A stretch of DNA of 64,000 bases, taken from contig CAJTDX010000002.1 in NCBI GenBank assembly GCA_910575155.1, positions 124,001 through 188,000 on the forward strand, read 5' to 3'. Source of the stretch: Lachnospiraceae bacterium (GTDB taxonomy: Bacteria > Bacillota > Clostridia > Lachnospirales > Lachnospiraceae). A program made the position numbers and the translations under genes. Numbering within the stretch: the stretch's first letter is position 1; every line of letters begins with the position of its first letter. Below are positions 41,232-51,185 of this stretch, piece after piece. The notes beneath the pieces are model-generated. The model was not told the origin of the DNA. It did no database searches and worked only from the letters and a program-made list of their open reading frames with translations.

Positions 41232-42083
41232 ATGAATATATTTTCGGGATTAGAGAAATTTGGTTTGAAGTCCACAGATTCTGTGAGTTTGTTCGATGAC
41301 GAGCAGAAAGACGACGCAAAAAAAGCGGATGGAAAACAGGCGGAAGAGAAGATTCCCGCAGAGGAAGAGTTTCTTTTGGATAAAACAGTACGCTGTAAGG
41401 TGTGCGACCAGGTATTTAAGACCAAGGTGGTAAAAAACGGGCGTGTGAAACGGTTAGAGCCGGATAAGGATTTAAGGCCGAGGTTCCAGTATATTGATAC
41501 CTTGAAATATGATATTACTTCCTGTCCAAGTTGTGGATATACAGCTATGAACCGTTATTTTGACCAGCTTATGCCTGCGCAGGAAAAGCTGATCCGGGAA
41601 CAGATTGCAAGTAAGTTCCAGGGAAAAAATGAAGATCAGAAATCATTTTATACGTACGACGAGGCAATTGACCGTTATAAGCTGTCTTTGATGAATACTG
41701 TGGTGAAAAAAGGAAAAGATAGTGAAAAAGCCTATACCTGTCTGAAAATTGCGTGGCTGCTGCGGGGAAAAGCGGAGACTATGCCCTTAGGCACGCCGGA
41801 GGAGAAGGCTGCCAGAGAGGAATGCCAGAAGGAAGAAGAAGTATTTTACCAGCAGGCATATGAAGGCTTTGTAAAGGCGGTATCCAAAGAGATGTTTCCT
41901 ATGTGCGGCATGGAACAGAGTACGGTGGATTACCTTCTTGCTTACATGGCGTACCACTTTGGCAAATATGATGTGGCGTCGAAGCTGCTGGCAAGTGTGA
42001 TGGCGTCGCCTTCTGCAAGCAGGCGCATGAAGGATATGGGGCTGGAACTGAAAAACGAGATTATCGCAGAGTTGAGAAAATAG
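41232..42083 (+). CDS. DUF2225 family protein
   Basis: RCKVCDQVFKTKVVKNGRVKRLEPDKDLRPRFQYIDTLKYDITSCPSCGYTAMNRYF. Confidence 0.85.
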   Translation: MNIFSGLEKFGLKSTDSVSLFDDEQKDDAKKADGKQAEEKIPAEEEFLLDKTVRCKVCDQVFKTKVVKNGRVKRLEPDKDLRPRFQYIDTLKYDITSCPSCGYTAMNRYFDQLMPAQEKLIREQIASKFQGKNEDQKSFYTYDEAIDRYKLSLMNTVVKKGKDSEKAYTCLKIAWLLRGKAETMPLGTPEEKAAREECQKEEEVFYQQAYEGFVKAVSKEMFPMCGMEQSTVDYLLAYMAYHFGKYDVASKLLASVMASPSASRRMKDMGLELKNEIIAELRK

Positions 42084-42177
42084 AAGGAGGAGGCAGCGTC
42101 TGAATACATCGTCAGACATTGGAACAATTTATTAAAAACTGAATATTTGGCACAGAGGCAATGATTGGAGGCAGAGC

Positions 42178-43068
42178 ATGAAGAGACTGAGCAGAATTGC
42201 CGCAGGTATCCTTGCAGTATTTGCAACGGTGTTCCTTATCGGCTGTACCACAGAAGATCAGAGAGAAGCTGCAAAAAAATATCAGCGGCGGACGGAATAC
42301 GTTACAGAGGAAAACGGATCTGTTGATACAGAACAAGCCCGGAATCAGAGTACAAAGGATCAAGAACTACAGGATGCGACAGAGAAATCCAATCAGGAAA
42401 ATGCTGAAATTGAGCAATGCAACGAGACGATGAAAGCAGCTATGGAAGCAATTAAAAAAGACGATGCCAAAGCCCTTAACCAGCTTCAGATGAGCAGGGA
42501 AGGCAAAGCCCTTGCCAGGATGGCGGGGGAAGCCGGAAGTTATCTTTACCTTCCGGAAGGAGGAACTACAGGAAAAGGAATCGGTTTCTATATTTTTGAA
42601 GACTGCGACTGCAGACAATGGTATTATGGAGATTACCGGGACGGTAAGCGGGAAGGCAGTGGAATCTGGTATTATGTCAGCAGTTATACAGAGGATGGAA
42701 GCCTTTATAAAGAAGTGTACGACGGTCAGTGGAACGGAGATCTTCCCAATGGAAGAGGACATCAGCTGATTGTTTTGGGAGATCAGACAGATACAGATCA
42801 GAAATTTAAAGTAAAGAACGGCTTGTTTTATGGTAAATATAAGATTGAAGAAACATTAGAAGACGGTACGGTGGTAACAGGCAGGTACAGATTAAAAAAA
42901 GGAAAATATGTTACTATTTCCGATGAAGAGCTTCAGGCGAATAATTTTGAAGTGCCGGATAAACCGCATCTTGCAATTGCATTTTTATACAATGAGGCGG
43001 GAGTGGTGAAGAGCTGTAAGATGATTTATGCGGAGGATGCTGTCAGAGGGGTCAAACATTTTTATTAG
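42178..43068 (+). CDS. Lipoprotein with MORN-like segment
   Basis: Lipobox VFLIGCTT; YGDYRDGKREGSGIWYYV...YDGQWNGDLPNGRGHQ. Confidence 0.75.
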   Translation: MKRLSRIAAGILAVFATVFLIGCTTEDQREAAKKYQRRTEYVTEENGSVDTEQARNQSTKDQELQDATEKSNQENAEIEQCNETMKAAMEAIKKDDAKALNQLQMSREGKALARMAGEAGSYLYLPEGGTTGKGIGFYIFEDCDCRQWYYGDYRDGKREGSGIWYYVSSYTEDGSLYKEVYDGQWNGDLPNGRGHQLIVLGDQTDTDQKFKVKNGLFYGKYKIEETLEDGTVVTGRYRLKKGKYVTISDEELQANNFEVPDKPHLAIAFLYNEAGVVKSCKMIYAEDAVRGVKHFY

Positions 43069-43079
43069 CGATCGTTGCA

Positions 43080-43121
43080 AAATATCAGGAGTCCTGTAAT
43101 TTAACAGGACTCCTGATATTT
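43080..43121. terminator. Bidirectional terminator between convergent lipoprotein gene and argG
   Basis: 18-bp perfect stem AAATATCAGGAGTCCTGT - AATTTA - ACAGGACTCCTGATATTT. Confidence 0.85.
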
Positions 43122-43174
43122 ATAAGTGAAAGTTCTGAGAATACGCCGCCAAAAGTCTGAGCGGATCGCATTTC

Positions 43175-44392
43175 TTATTGTTGTTCTGTTTCAGCCATTT
43201 TCATAGCGCGCACTTTTAATGGAAGCCCAAATAAGGTGATAAAGCCTTCCGCATCATGGTGGTCGTACAGATCGCCAGTGGTAAAGCTTGCCAGGGATTC
43301 ACTGTAAAGAGAGTAGGGGGAAGTAGTTCCGGCTTTGATAATATTTCCTTTATAGAGCTTGAATTTTACTTCTCCGGTTACATATTTCTGCGTGGAGGTC
43401 ACAAATGCCTGCACAGCCTCGCGCAGCGGGGTGAACCATTTTCCTTCATATACAATCTGAGCCATTTTGTTGCCCAGATCTTTTTTTACTTCCATAGTGG
43501 CGCGGTCAAGTACCAGTTCTTCCAATTGCTGCTGAGCTTCCAGCAAAATGGTTCCTCCGGGAGTTTCATAAACGCCGCGGGACTTCATGCCTACCACGCG
43601 GTTTTCCACAATATCAATGATGCCGATTCCGTGTTTTCCGCCCAGGCGGTTCAGTGCGCGGATGATGTCGGCGGGCTTCATTTCTTTGCCGTTTACGGTT
43701 TTTGGAACGCCGGACTCAAACGTCATGGTCACATACTCTCCCTGCTCCGGCGCCTGTTCCGGAGATACGCCCAATACCAGGAGATGGTCATAGTCCGGCT
43801 CACATGCCGGATCCTCCAGTTCCAGTCCTTCATGGCTGATATGCCATAAGTTGCGGTCGCGGCTGTAGCTGCTGTCTGCAGAGAAAGGCAGATCAATGCC
43901 GTGCTTTTTGCAGTATTCAATCTCTTCTTCACGGGACTGCATGTCCCATTTATCATTTCTCCATGCAGCGATAATTTTCAGATCAGGAGCCAGAGCCTTG
44001 ATGCCAAGTTCAAAACGGATCTGGTCGTTGCCTTTGCCGGTAGCGCCGTGACAGATGGCGGAAGCGCCTTCTTTTCTTGCGATCTCTACCAGACGCTTTG
44101 CAATTCCGGGACGCGCCATGGAAGTTCCCAGAAGATATTTGTTTTCATAGATTGCGCCCGCCTGTACGCAGGGGAGAATATATTCTTCCGCAAATTCATC
44201 TGTGATATCTTCAATGTAGAGTTTGGAAGCGCCGGATAATTTCGCGCGTTCTTCCAGTCCGTCAAGTTCCTCTTCCTGGCCGCAGTCAATACAGCAGCAG
44301 ATTACGTCATAGTCAAAATTTTCCTTCAGCCATGGGATAATAGCGGTAGTGTCCAGACCGCCGGAATAAGCTAAAATTACTTTTTCTTTCAT
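43175..44392 (-). CDS. argG: Argininosuccinate synthase
   Basis: KVILAYSGGLDTTAIIPWLKENFDYDVICCCIDCGQ; HGATGKGNDQIRFE. Confidence 0.97.
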   Translation of the reverse strand: MKEKVILAYSGGLDTTAIIPWLKENFDYDVICCCIDCGQEEELDGLEERAKLSGASKLYIEDITDEFAEEYILPCVQAGAIYENKYLLGTSMARPGIAKRLVEIARKEGASAICHGATGKGNDQIRFELGIKALAPDLKIIAAWRNDKWDMQSREEEIEYCKKHGIDLPFSADSSYSRDRNLWHISHEGLELEDPACEPDYDHLLVLGVSPEQAPEQGEYVTMTFESGVPKTVNGKEMKPADIIRALNRLGGKHGIGIIDIVENRVVGMKSRGVYETPGGTILLEAQQQLEELVLDRATMEVKKDLGNKMAQIVYEGKWFTPLREAVQAFVTSTQKYVTGEVKFKLYKGNIIKAGTTSPYSLYSESLASFTTGDLYDHHDAEGFITLFGLPLKVRAMKMAETEQQ

Positions 44393-44631
44393 TACTTTTT
44401 CCTCCGTTATTTAAAACTGATGTTCCATTTTCAGTTGGAAAACAGAATATCGTATGCTTGTTCCCTGATGTATAATATACAATAACGGCTGAAAAATGGC
44501 AAGGTGGAATTTTTCCTGAGAGTATGATATAATTCTGCATAAGAGTCCTGACGCCGTACAAACGTCCGCAGAAATAAAAAGTTAGAATTACTGCAAAGGT
44601 ACCGCATAATAAAATACAAAGGAAAAGACAA

Positions 44632-45366
44632 ATGAAAATAGCAGTCTGTGACGACAATATAAAAGATATAAAAAATATAACAGCAATACTTGAGGAGTAC
44701 AAAGAATCGCATAAAGGGACCGAGTTTGAAATTGTAAAGTTCAGCAATCCGGACAAATTAAGAGATAAGATCCGGCAGAAGGAATTTGCGGATATCTATA
44801 TACTGGATATTCTTATGTCAGACACTACGGGTATTGATCTGGGCAGCCAGATTAGAAAAATACAGGGAGAATGCGTAATTATTTATATTACGTCTTCGTA
44901 TGATTATGCGCTGGACGCTTATGAGCTTCACGCCGTGCGCTATCTGCTGAAACCAGTGGATAAGAATAAATTTTTTGAAGCTCTGGACTATGCTTTGTTC
45001 TGTACAGATATGAAGGAAAGTCCGGTCTATCTGGTGAAAACCAAAGATGGACTGGTGCCCGTTTCGCATTCCAAAATAGAATATATTGAGAATTGTTCGC
45101 GAATGCTTGAAGTGCATCTGACAGATGGAAGACTGGTGAAAAGTATTTTTATGAGAAAAGCTTTTGAGGAAGAGATTGGAGCTTTGACGGAAGACAAAGC
45201 GTTTATGCAGGTACATAAGTCGTTTCTGATCAATATGAGCTTTATCAGACGGCTGGAAAGCAGCAGCGTTGTTATGGAAAGCGGCGCGAGTATTCCAATA
45301 AGCAGAAAAAATGCTGCAAATGTAAAAAGAGGATATCTTTTATTTGTAGCGGAACAGTACAGGTAG
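44632..45366 (+). CDS. LytTR-family response regulator (AgrA-like)
   Basis: MKIAVCDDNIKDIKNI, YILDILMSDTTGIDLG, YLLKPVDKNKFFEAL; LytTR SHSKIEYIENCSRMLEVHLTDGR...FMQVHKSFLINMSFIRRLE. Confidence 0.93.
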   Translation: MKIAVCDDNIKDIKNITAILEEYKESHKGTEFEIVKFSNPDKLRDKIRQKEFADIYILDILMSDTTGIDLGSQIRKIQGECVIIYITSSYDYALDAYELHAVRYLLKPVDKNKFFEALDYALFCTDMKESPVYLVKTKDGLVPVSHSKIEYIENCSRMLEVHLTDGRLVKSIFMRKAFEEEIGALTEDKAFMQVHKSFLINMSFIRRLESSSVVMESGASIPISRKNAANVKRGYLLFVAEQYR

Positions 45367-45375
45367 GAAGAAGAG

Positions 45376-46665
45376 ATGGATTATTTCAGTAATATATCAT
45401 ACACAGTCAGTCATATATTTTTAATACTGTTTTTGTTCCTGTTTATCACCCATCGCTATTCCAGAAAAGTTACCGTTACAATCTGTTTCACCTCTTTTAT
45501 GCTGCTGAACGTCTTAGACTGTCTGAAATTAAATATTTTTCCGGACAGCGACCTGTGCTACGCCATTGTGACGATCATTCAGATTATTATCACTCAATCC
45601 ACGGGGATTATAATTTCTGCGAAAAGAAATCAGAAAGTTCTGTTTATGGGACTGAGCGCTTCTAATTATGTAATTGTGGGAAGCGTTGCCGCCTGTATTT
45701 TGTATATTTATACAAAAAGCCAGTTTATGGCCCTGACAGGAAGCTTTTTTGTACATCTGGTTGTTTTGTATATTGTGTATAAAGGAATCAGAGAGCTGTG
45801 GATCAAACAATATGAGACAGAATATACCAGAGGATGGTGGGCGCTTTGTCTGATTCCCGTCTTTTTTTATTGCAGTTTTTCAATGATTGCCTTTTTTCCC
45901 AATACGCTTTATGAAATACCGGAAAATATACTTGGAATTATCTGCTTTATGGCGACGATGTTTGTGTCGTATACGGCGGTGCTGCGGTACATTGAAAGTG
46001 AATCAGAGCGGAAGGATATTTACTGGAAAAATAAGATTTTTGAATCGTATATTAAAGGACTGGAAAGCCAGTATACTTTGGTGGGTCAGGCTGAAAAAAA
46101 TCTGAAGGTTCTGCGTCACGATATGAGGCATTATTCCAGTATGATCGAACATTTGCTGGAGCAGGGAGAATATGAGGAGATTAAAAAGATTGTTGTCCAC
46201 ATTAATGATGTGTCAGGAGAAAATAAAGTAAAAAAATACTGCAACAATCTGATTGTTAATACGATTATCAGCAAGATGGCTGAGAAAGCAGAAAACTTTG
46301 ATATTGAGCTGCGCCTGGATCTTTCGATACCCAAAGAAATCTCAGTGAATGAATATGAGTTTACGGCTGTAATTGCGAACTTGTTTGAGAACGCTATTGT
46401 CTGTGTGAAGGAATTAAAAAAAGAGAAAAGATACATAGATGTAAAAATCGACTGCTGCCAGGAACGGCTGCTGATTCAGATGAAAAATGAATATGAGAAA
46501 GAAATCGCCTTTGATGCTGTTACGGGGCTTCCCAAAAGCAATAAAGGAGAGGGACATGGCCTGGGAATGCAGAGTATACGCACCTTTTCGGACAAAATAA
46601 AAGGAGATTTTGACTGTTATTGCCAGGGAGGAATTTTTACGATCATGCTGTTTGCAAAATTTTAA
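45376..46665 (+). CDS. GHKL-domain sensor histidine kinase (AgrC-like)
   Basis: Six-TM N-terminus; LKVLRHDMRHYSSMIEHLLEQG; FTAVIANLFENAIVCV; SNKGEGHGLGMQSIRTF. Confidence 0.93.
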   Translation: MDYFSNISYTVSHIFLILFLFLFITHRYSRKVTVTICFTSFMLLNVLDCLKLNIFPDSDLCYAIVTIIQIIITQSTGIIISAKRNQKVLFMGLSASNYVIVGSVAACILYIYTKSQFMALTGSFFVHLVVLYIVYKGIRELWIKQYETEYTRGWWALCLIPVFFYCSFSMIAFFPNTLYEIPENILGIICFMATMFVSYTAVLRYIESESERKDIYWKNKIFESYIKGLESQYTLVGQAEKNLKVLRHDMRHYSSMIEHLLEQGEYEEIKKIVVHINDVSGENKVKKYCNNLIVNTIISKMAEKAENFDIELRLDLSIPKEISVNEYEFTAVIANLFENAIVCVKELKKEKRYIDVKIDCCQERLLIQMKNEYEKEIAFDAVTGLPKSNKGEGHGLGMQSIRTFSDKIKGDFDCYCQGGIFTIMLFAKF

Positions 46666-46783
46666 CATTCAGTTGCAAAATTGACGTGTTTTTGTGCAAA
46701 AAAGAACAACGGTGTGTTTTTGAAAAGTGATATAATCAAAAGGATAATTTGTAGACGTTATAAACGTACTGGAGGAAAAATCC

Positions 46784-48721
46784 ATGCAAAAAATCTTTAT
46801 TCGATATGTATCTGCTATATTGACGGCCTCTGTTTTTCTGATTATTGTGATCAATTGTCTGTTTACGCTGTACTCGCTGGAATCCCAGCAGTATAATACG
46901 TTTTATACAAAGTCGGAGCAGATGATCCATACGCTGGAAAATAATGAGATGGAATTATCAATTGTGAAGAAAAATCTGGATGAAGATTACCTTACGCGCG
47001 CCCGGGCAGCCGCTTATATACTTGACCGCCAGAAAGAAGTGTCCATGGATGTGGAAGAAATGCAGTATCTGGCCAATCTTCTGAATGTGGACGAACTTCA
47101 TATGATAGACGAAAAGGGAATGATCGCATCTGCTTCTGTTCCGGAATATGTAGGCATTGATATGGATGATCATCCGCAGACACGGGAATTTCTTTCACTT
47201 TTGGAAAGCGAAGATGAAAACGCCTATCTTATTCAGGAGTCGCAGCCGAATGCTGCCAAGGGTGAGATTATGCAGTATGTGGGCGTTGCCAGAAAGGGTA
47301 CCAAAGGTGTTGTCCAGGTGGGATTTGAACCCACCAGGCAAATGGACGCCCAGTCCAGGAATACATATGAATATATTTTTTCAAGATTTCCCACGGATGT
47401 TGGGGAAGAGCTTTTTGCGGTAGACGCAGGCACCGGAAAGGTTGTAGGACATTCGGCGGGGATGCGGGAATTTACAGCGGAATATTATCAGCTTCCTCAT
47501 CTTATGGAGTGTACCGGAGGCGCATATAAAAAAGGGGAAAATGGCAGCGAGATGTATGTATTTGCCAGAAGGTATGAAGATATCCTGATCTGTGCGGCGA
47601 TTCCCGGGAGTAAGCTGCTTGAACAGCTTCTGATCCAGGGATTCAGCACGCTTCTTTATTTGTTGTTTGTAGAGGCGATTGTAATTTTACTGCTCAATTA
47701 TCTGGTGAAGCAGAAAGTAGTAAATGGAATTCATCAGATTATGGAAAACCTTTCTTCGATCACAAACGGCAATCTGGATATAAAGGTAACAGTGGGAGGA
47801 AATCAGGAATTTGAGGTGTTAAGCAGAGGAATCAACGCCATGGTAAAGAGTATTGTCAGCATTTCCGACCGGATTTCCGCCATTATTGAAATCAGCGGCG
47901 TATCGCTGGCAGCTTATGAATATGAGCCGGAGGTCAATCATGTTTTTGTAACTTCCGGTCTGCGAGATTTACTGGATATTTCTGACCGGGAGGCGGAAGA
48001 GCTTTATCAGGACTTTGAAAAGTTTGATCAGTATATACAGGCGGTAACGGCCGTTCCCATAGAAGGGGAAACAGATATTTACCGTATTAATGATTCCAGA
48101 TATGTGCGGGTACACAGATCGAAATCCCAGGGGAAAAATCTCGGCGTTATTACGGATGTGAGCACAGATGTTCTGGAGAAAAAGCAGATGATCTATGAAA
48201 ATACGCATGACGCACTGACCGGTCTGTATAAATTCTCTTATTTTAAACAGATTGCCGGGGAGATTCTCATGGAATTGCCGGAGGGAGAGATCTGTGCGGC
48301 GGTAATGCTTGATCTTGATTTTTTTAAGTCTGTCAACGATACCTTTGGCCATGATACAGGAGATAAATATCTTCAGTGTTTCGCCTCTGTTATGCAGTCT
48401 ATGCCCCTGGATCATTTTCTTACGGCGAGACGTTCCGGGGATGAGTTCTGTATGATGATTTTTGGCTGCGGTGATAAGCTGGAAGTGACGCGGCAGCTGG
48501 ATCATTTTTATGAGGCGCTGAGAAACAGGCGTATTGAGTTATCCGCGGAAGAATCCAGGTATGCAAGCGTTTCGGCAGGTTTCGCATGTACAGAGGACGC
48601 AGGGCAGGGGATTGAGGAACTGTTGAGTCAAGCCGACGAAGCGCTCTATGAGGTAAAACGCCGGACAAAAGGATGTTACAGAGAATATGGAGCGGACGGC
48701 AGCAGTTTGGGCGAAGTTTAA
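46784..48721 (+). CDS. Membrane diguanylate cyclase (extracytoplasmic sensor + HAMP-like + GGDEF)
   Basis: THDALTGLYKFSYFKQI, MLDLDFFKSVNDTFGHDTGDKYLQ, ARRSGDEFCMMIFG (SGDEF variant). Confidence 0.93.
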   Translation: MQKIFIRYVSAILTASVFLIIVINCLFTLYSLESQQYNTFYTKSEQMIHTLENNEMELSIVKKNLDEDYLTRARAAAYILDRQKEVSMDVEEMQYLANLLNVDELHMIDEKGMIASASVPEYVGIDMDDHPQTREFLSLLESEDENAYLIQESQPNAAKGEIMQYVGVARKGTKGVVQVGFEPTRQMDAQSRNTYEYIFSRFPTDVGEELFAVDAGTGKVVGHSAGMREFTAEYYQLPHLMECTGGAYKKGENGSEMYVFARRYEDILICAAIPGSKLLEQLLIQGFSTLLYLLFVEAIVILLLNYLVKQKVVNGIHQIMENLSSITNGNLDIKVTVGGNQEFEVLSRGINAMVKSIVSISDRISAIIEISGVSLAAYEYEPEVNHVFVTSGLRDLLDISDREAEELYQDFEKFDQYIQAVTAVPIEGETDIYRINDSRYVRVHRSKSQGKNLGVITDVSTDVLEKKQMIYENTHDALTGLYKFSYFKQIAGEILMELPEGEICAAVMLDLDFFKSVNDTFGHDTGDKYLQCFASVMQSMPLDHFLTARRSGDEFCMMIFGCGDKLEVTRQLDHFYEALRNRRIELSAEESRYASVSAGFACTEDAGQGIEELLSQADEALYEVKRRTKGCYREYGADGSSLGEV

Positions 48722-48861
48722 CAGCGATGAAGCGTATGCCATGAAAAATGTCAAAGAGTGGTGAAACCTCAAAAGAAAATCATTGAAATTTCACAGGAAG
48801 TATATTAGAATAGAAACGATATAGTAATATACAAAAAGAGAACTTAAGCGGAGGTTTGAGT

Positions 48862-49749
48862 ATGTACCCAATCGTAAAGAAGAAAAAACTGGCAGATAAG
48901 ATTTTTCTTATGGATGTCAAAGCGCCCCGTGCGGCAAAATCCTGTCTGCCCGGACAATTTGTAATTGTGAAAATGGATGAAGAGGGTGAGCGTATTCCGC
49001 TTACGATCTGTGATTATGACAGGGAAGCAGGGACCATTACCATTGTATTCCAGACTGTGGGAGCTTCCACGCAGAGAATGGAGAGCCTGGAAGAAGGAGA
49101 CGCGTTCCAGGATTTTGTGGGACCGCTCGGCTGCGCCTCAGAACTGACGGAGACGCCCGTGGAGGAATTGAAACAGAAAAAGATCGTGTTTATAGCGGGA
49201 GGCGTGGGAACTGCGCCGGTATATCCGCAGGTAAAATGGCTGCATGAGAACGGTGTGGACTGCGATGTGATTATGGGTTCCAAGACAAAAGACCTGCTGA
49301 TTCTAAAGGACGAGATGCAGCAGGCGGCAGGAAATCTCTATGTCACCACAGACGACGGCAGCTACGGTTTCCATGGCATGGGGACAAATCAGCTGGAAGA
49401 GCTGGTCAGCCATGGAAATATATATGATCTCTGTATTGCGATTGGCCCGATGATTATGATGAAATTTGTCTGCCTGCTGACAAAGAAGCTGGGGATTCCC
49501 ACAGTGGTATCTTTGAATCCTGTTATGGTAGACGGCACAGGTATGTGCGGAGCCTGCCGCATAACGGTAGGGGACGAGGTAAAATTTGCCTGTGTGGACG
49601 GCCCGGAATTTGACGGCCATCTGGTAAATTTTGACCAGGCCATGAAGCGCCAGCAGATGTATAAGACGGAAGAAGGCAGAAGTATGTTAAAGCTTTTGGA
49701 AGGCGATACTCATCACGGCGGGTGCGGACAGTGCGGAGGTGAAAAATAA
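48862..49749 (+). CDS. Sulfide/dihydroorotate dehydrogenase-like FAD/NAD-binding protein (NfnA-like)
   Basis: FIAGGVGTAPVYPQVKWL; MVDGTGMCGACRITVGDEVKFACVDGPEFDGHLVNFDQA. Confidence 0.92.
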   Translation: MYPIVKKKKLADKIFLMDVKAPRAAKSCLPGQFVIVKMDEEGERIPLTICDYDREAGTITIVFQTVGASTQRMESLEEGDAFQDFVGPLGCASELTETPVEELKQKKIVFIAGGVGTAPVYPQVKWLHENGVDCDVIMGSKTKDLLILKDEMQQAAGNLYVTTDDGSYGFHGMGTNQLEELVSHGNIYDLCIAIGPMIMMKFVCLLTKKLGIPTVVSLNPVMVDGTGMCGACRITVGDEVKFACVDGPEFDGHLVNFDQAMKRQQMYKTEEGRSMLKLLEGDTHHGGCGQCGGEK

Positions 49750-51134
49750 TGGATGTATTGAAGAAAGTACCGGTAAGAGAACAGGAGCCGCAGGTGCGTG
49801 CAGCGAATTTTGACGAGGTGTGCCTGGGTTACAATAAAGAAGAAGCCATGCAGGAAGCGGAAAGATGCTTAAACTGTAAAAATGCGCAGTGCGTCAAAGG
49901 GTGTCCCGTAGCCATTGATATCCCGGGCTTTGTTTCCCGGATCAAAGAAGGCAGTTTTGAAGAGGCATATCAGGTAATCAGTAAATCGAGCGCCCTCCCG
50001 GCAGTCTGCGGGCGCGTATGCCCTCAGGAGAGCCAGTGCGAGGGGAAATGTATCCGCGGCATAAAGGGTGAACCGGTTTCCATCGGCAAACTGGAACGTT
50101 TTGCGGCGGACTGGGCGAGAGAAAACAATATTAAGCCGCAGCCTGCTTCTGAGAAGAAGGATCATAAGGTGGCGGTGATTGGTTCCGGCCCGGCAGGACT
50201 GACCTGCGCCGGGGATCTTGCAAGGATGGGATATGATGTGACGATTTTTGAAGCCCTTCATGAGCCGGGCGGCGTATTGATTTACGGGATTCCGGAATTT
50301 CGTCTTCCCAAGAGCGAGGTTGTGGCCAAAGAAATCGAGAATGTGAAGTCATTAGGTGTGAAGATAGAGACAAATGTGGTGATTGGCAAGGCGGGGACCA
50401 TTGACGAACTGATGGAAGAGGAAGGCTTTGAGGCTGTGTTTATCGGTTCCGGCGCCGGACTTCCAAGATTTATGGGGATTCCCGGAGAACAGGCAAACGG
50501 CGTATTCTCGGCAAATGAGTTTCTCACCAGAAATAATCTGATGAAGGCGTTTAAGGAGGAATTTGATACGCCGATTATGAGAGGCAGGAAGGTGGCTGTG
50601 GTAGGCGGCGGAAATGTGGCAATGGATGCAGCCAGAACGGCTCTGCGTTTAGGAGCCGAGGTACATATTGTATACCGCAGAAGTGAATCGGAGCTTCCGG
50701 CGCGTGTCGAGGAAGTACACCATGCAAAAGAGGAAGGCATTATTTTCGATCTTCTCACCAATCCCACAGAGATTCTGGTCGATGAGAACGGATGGGTAAA
50801 AGGCATGACCTGCATCCGTATGGAATTGGGCGAGCCGGATGAGTCCGGCAGAAGAAGTCCTGTTGAGATTCCCGGATCTGAGTTTGATCTGGAACTGGAT
50901 ACGGTGATTATGTCCCTGGGAACTTCTCCCAACCCGCTGATTTCTTCTACGACAAAGGGACTTGAGGTCAACCGCAGGAAATGTATCGTGGCAGAGGAAG
51001 AAACTGGAGCCACCAGTAAGCCGGGCGTGTTTGCAGGAGGAGATGCAGTGACCGGAGCGGCGACCGTAATTCTTGCTATGGGGGCTGGAAAGGCGGCGGC
51101 GAAGGGGATCGACGCATATATTTCCGGCAGGTAA
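49749..51134 (+). CDS. NADPH-dependent glutamate synthase small-chain-like oxidoreductase (NfnB/GltA-like)
   Basis: CLNCKNAQCVKGCPVAIDIPGF, VAVIGSGPAGLTCAGDLARMGYDVTIFEA, VAVVGGGNVAMDAARTALRLGAEVHIVYRR. Confidence 0.94.
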   Translation: MDVLKKVPVREQEPQVRAANFDEVCLGYNKEEAMQEAERCLNCKNAQCVKGCPVAIDIPGFVSRIKEGSFEEAYQVISKSSALPAVCGRVCPQESQCEGKCIRGIKGEPVSIGKLERFAADWARENNIKPQPASEKKDHKVAVIGSGPAGLTCAGDLARMGYDVTIFEALHEPGGVLIYGIPEFRLPKSEVVAKEIENVKSLGVKIETNVVIGKAGTIDELMEEEGFEAVFIGSGAGLPRFMGIPGEQANGVFSANEFLTRNNLMKAFKEEFDTPIMRGRKVAVVGGGNVAMDAARTALRLGAEVHIVYRRSESELPARVEEVHHAKEEGIIFDLLTNPTEILVDENGWVKGMTCIRMELGEPDESGRRSPVEIPGSEFDLELDTVIMSLGTSPNPLISSTTKGLEVNRRKCIVAEEETGATSKPGVFAGGDAVTGAATVILAMGAGKAAAKGIDAYISGR

Positions 51135-51185
51135 TTGCGGATGTATCCGTTTTGTTTTTAAGTAATTTTCAGGAGGAAGAGCATA

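Noticed and set aside
47317-47335. GGTGGGATTTGAACCCACC resembles the T-arm of a tRNA on the minus strand
   Set aside because: No acceptor, D-arm or anticodon arm around it; it encodes QVGFEPTR in frame within the diguanylate cyclase sensor region, so a coincidence.
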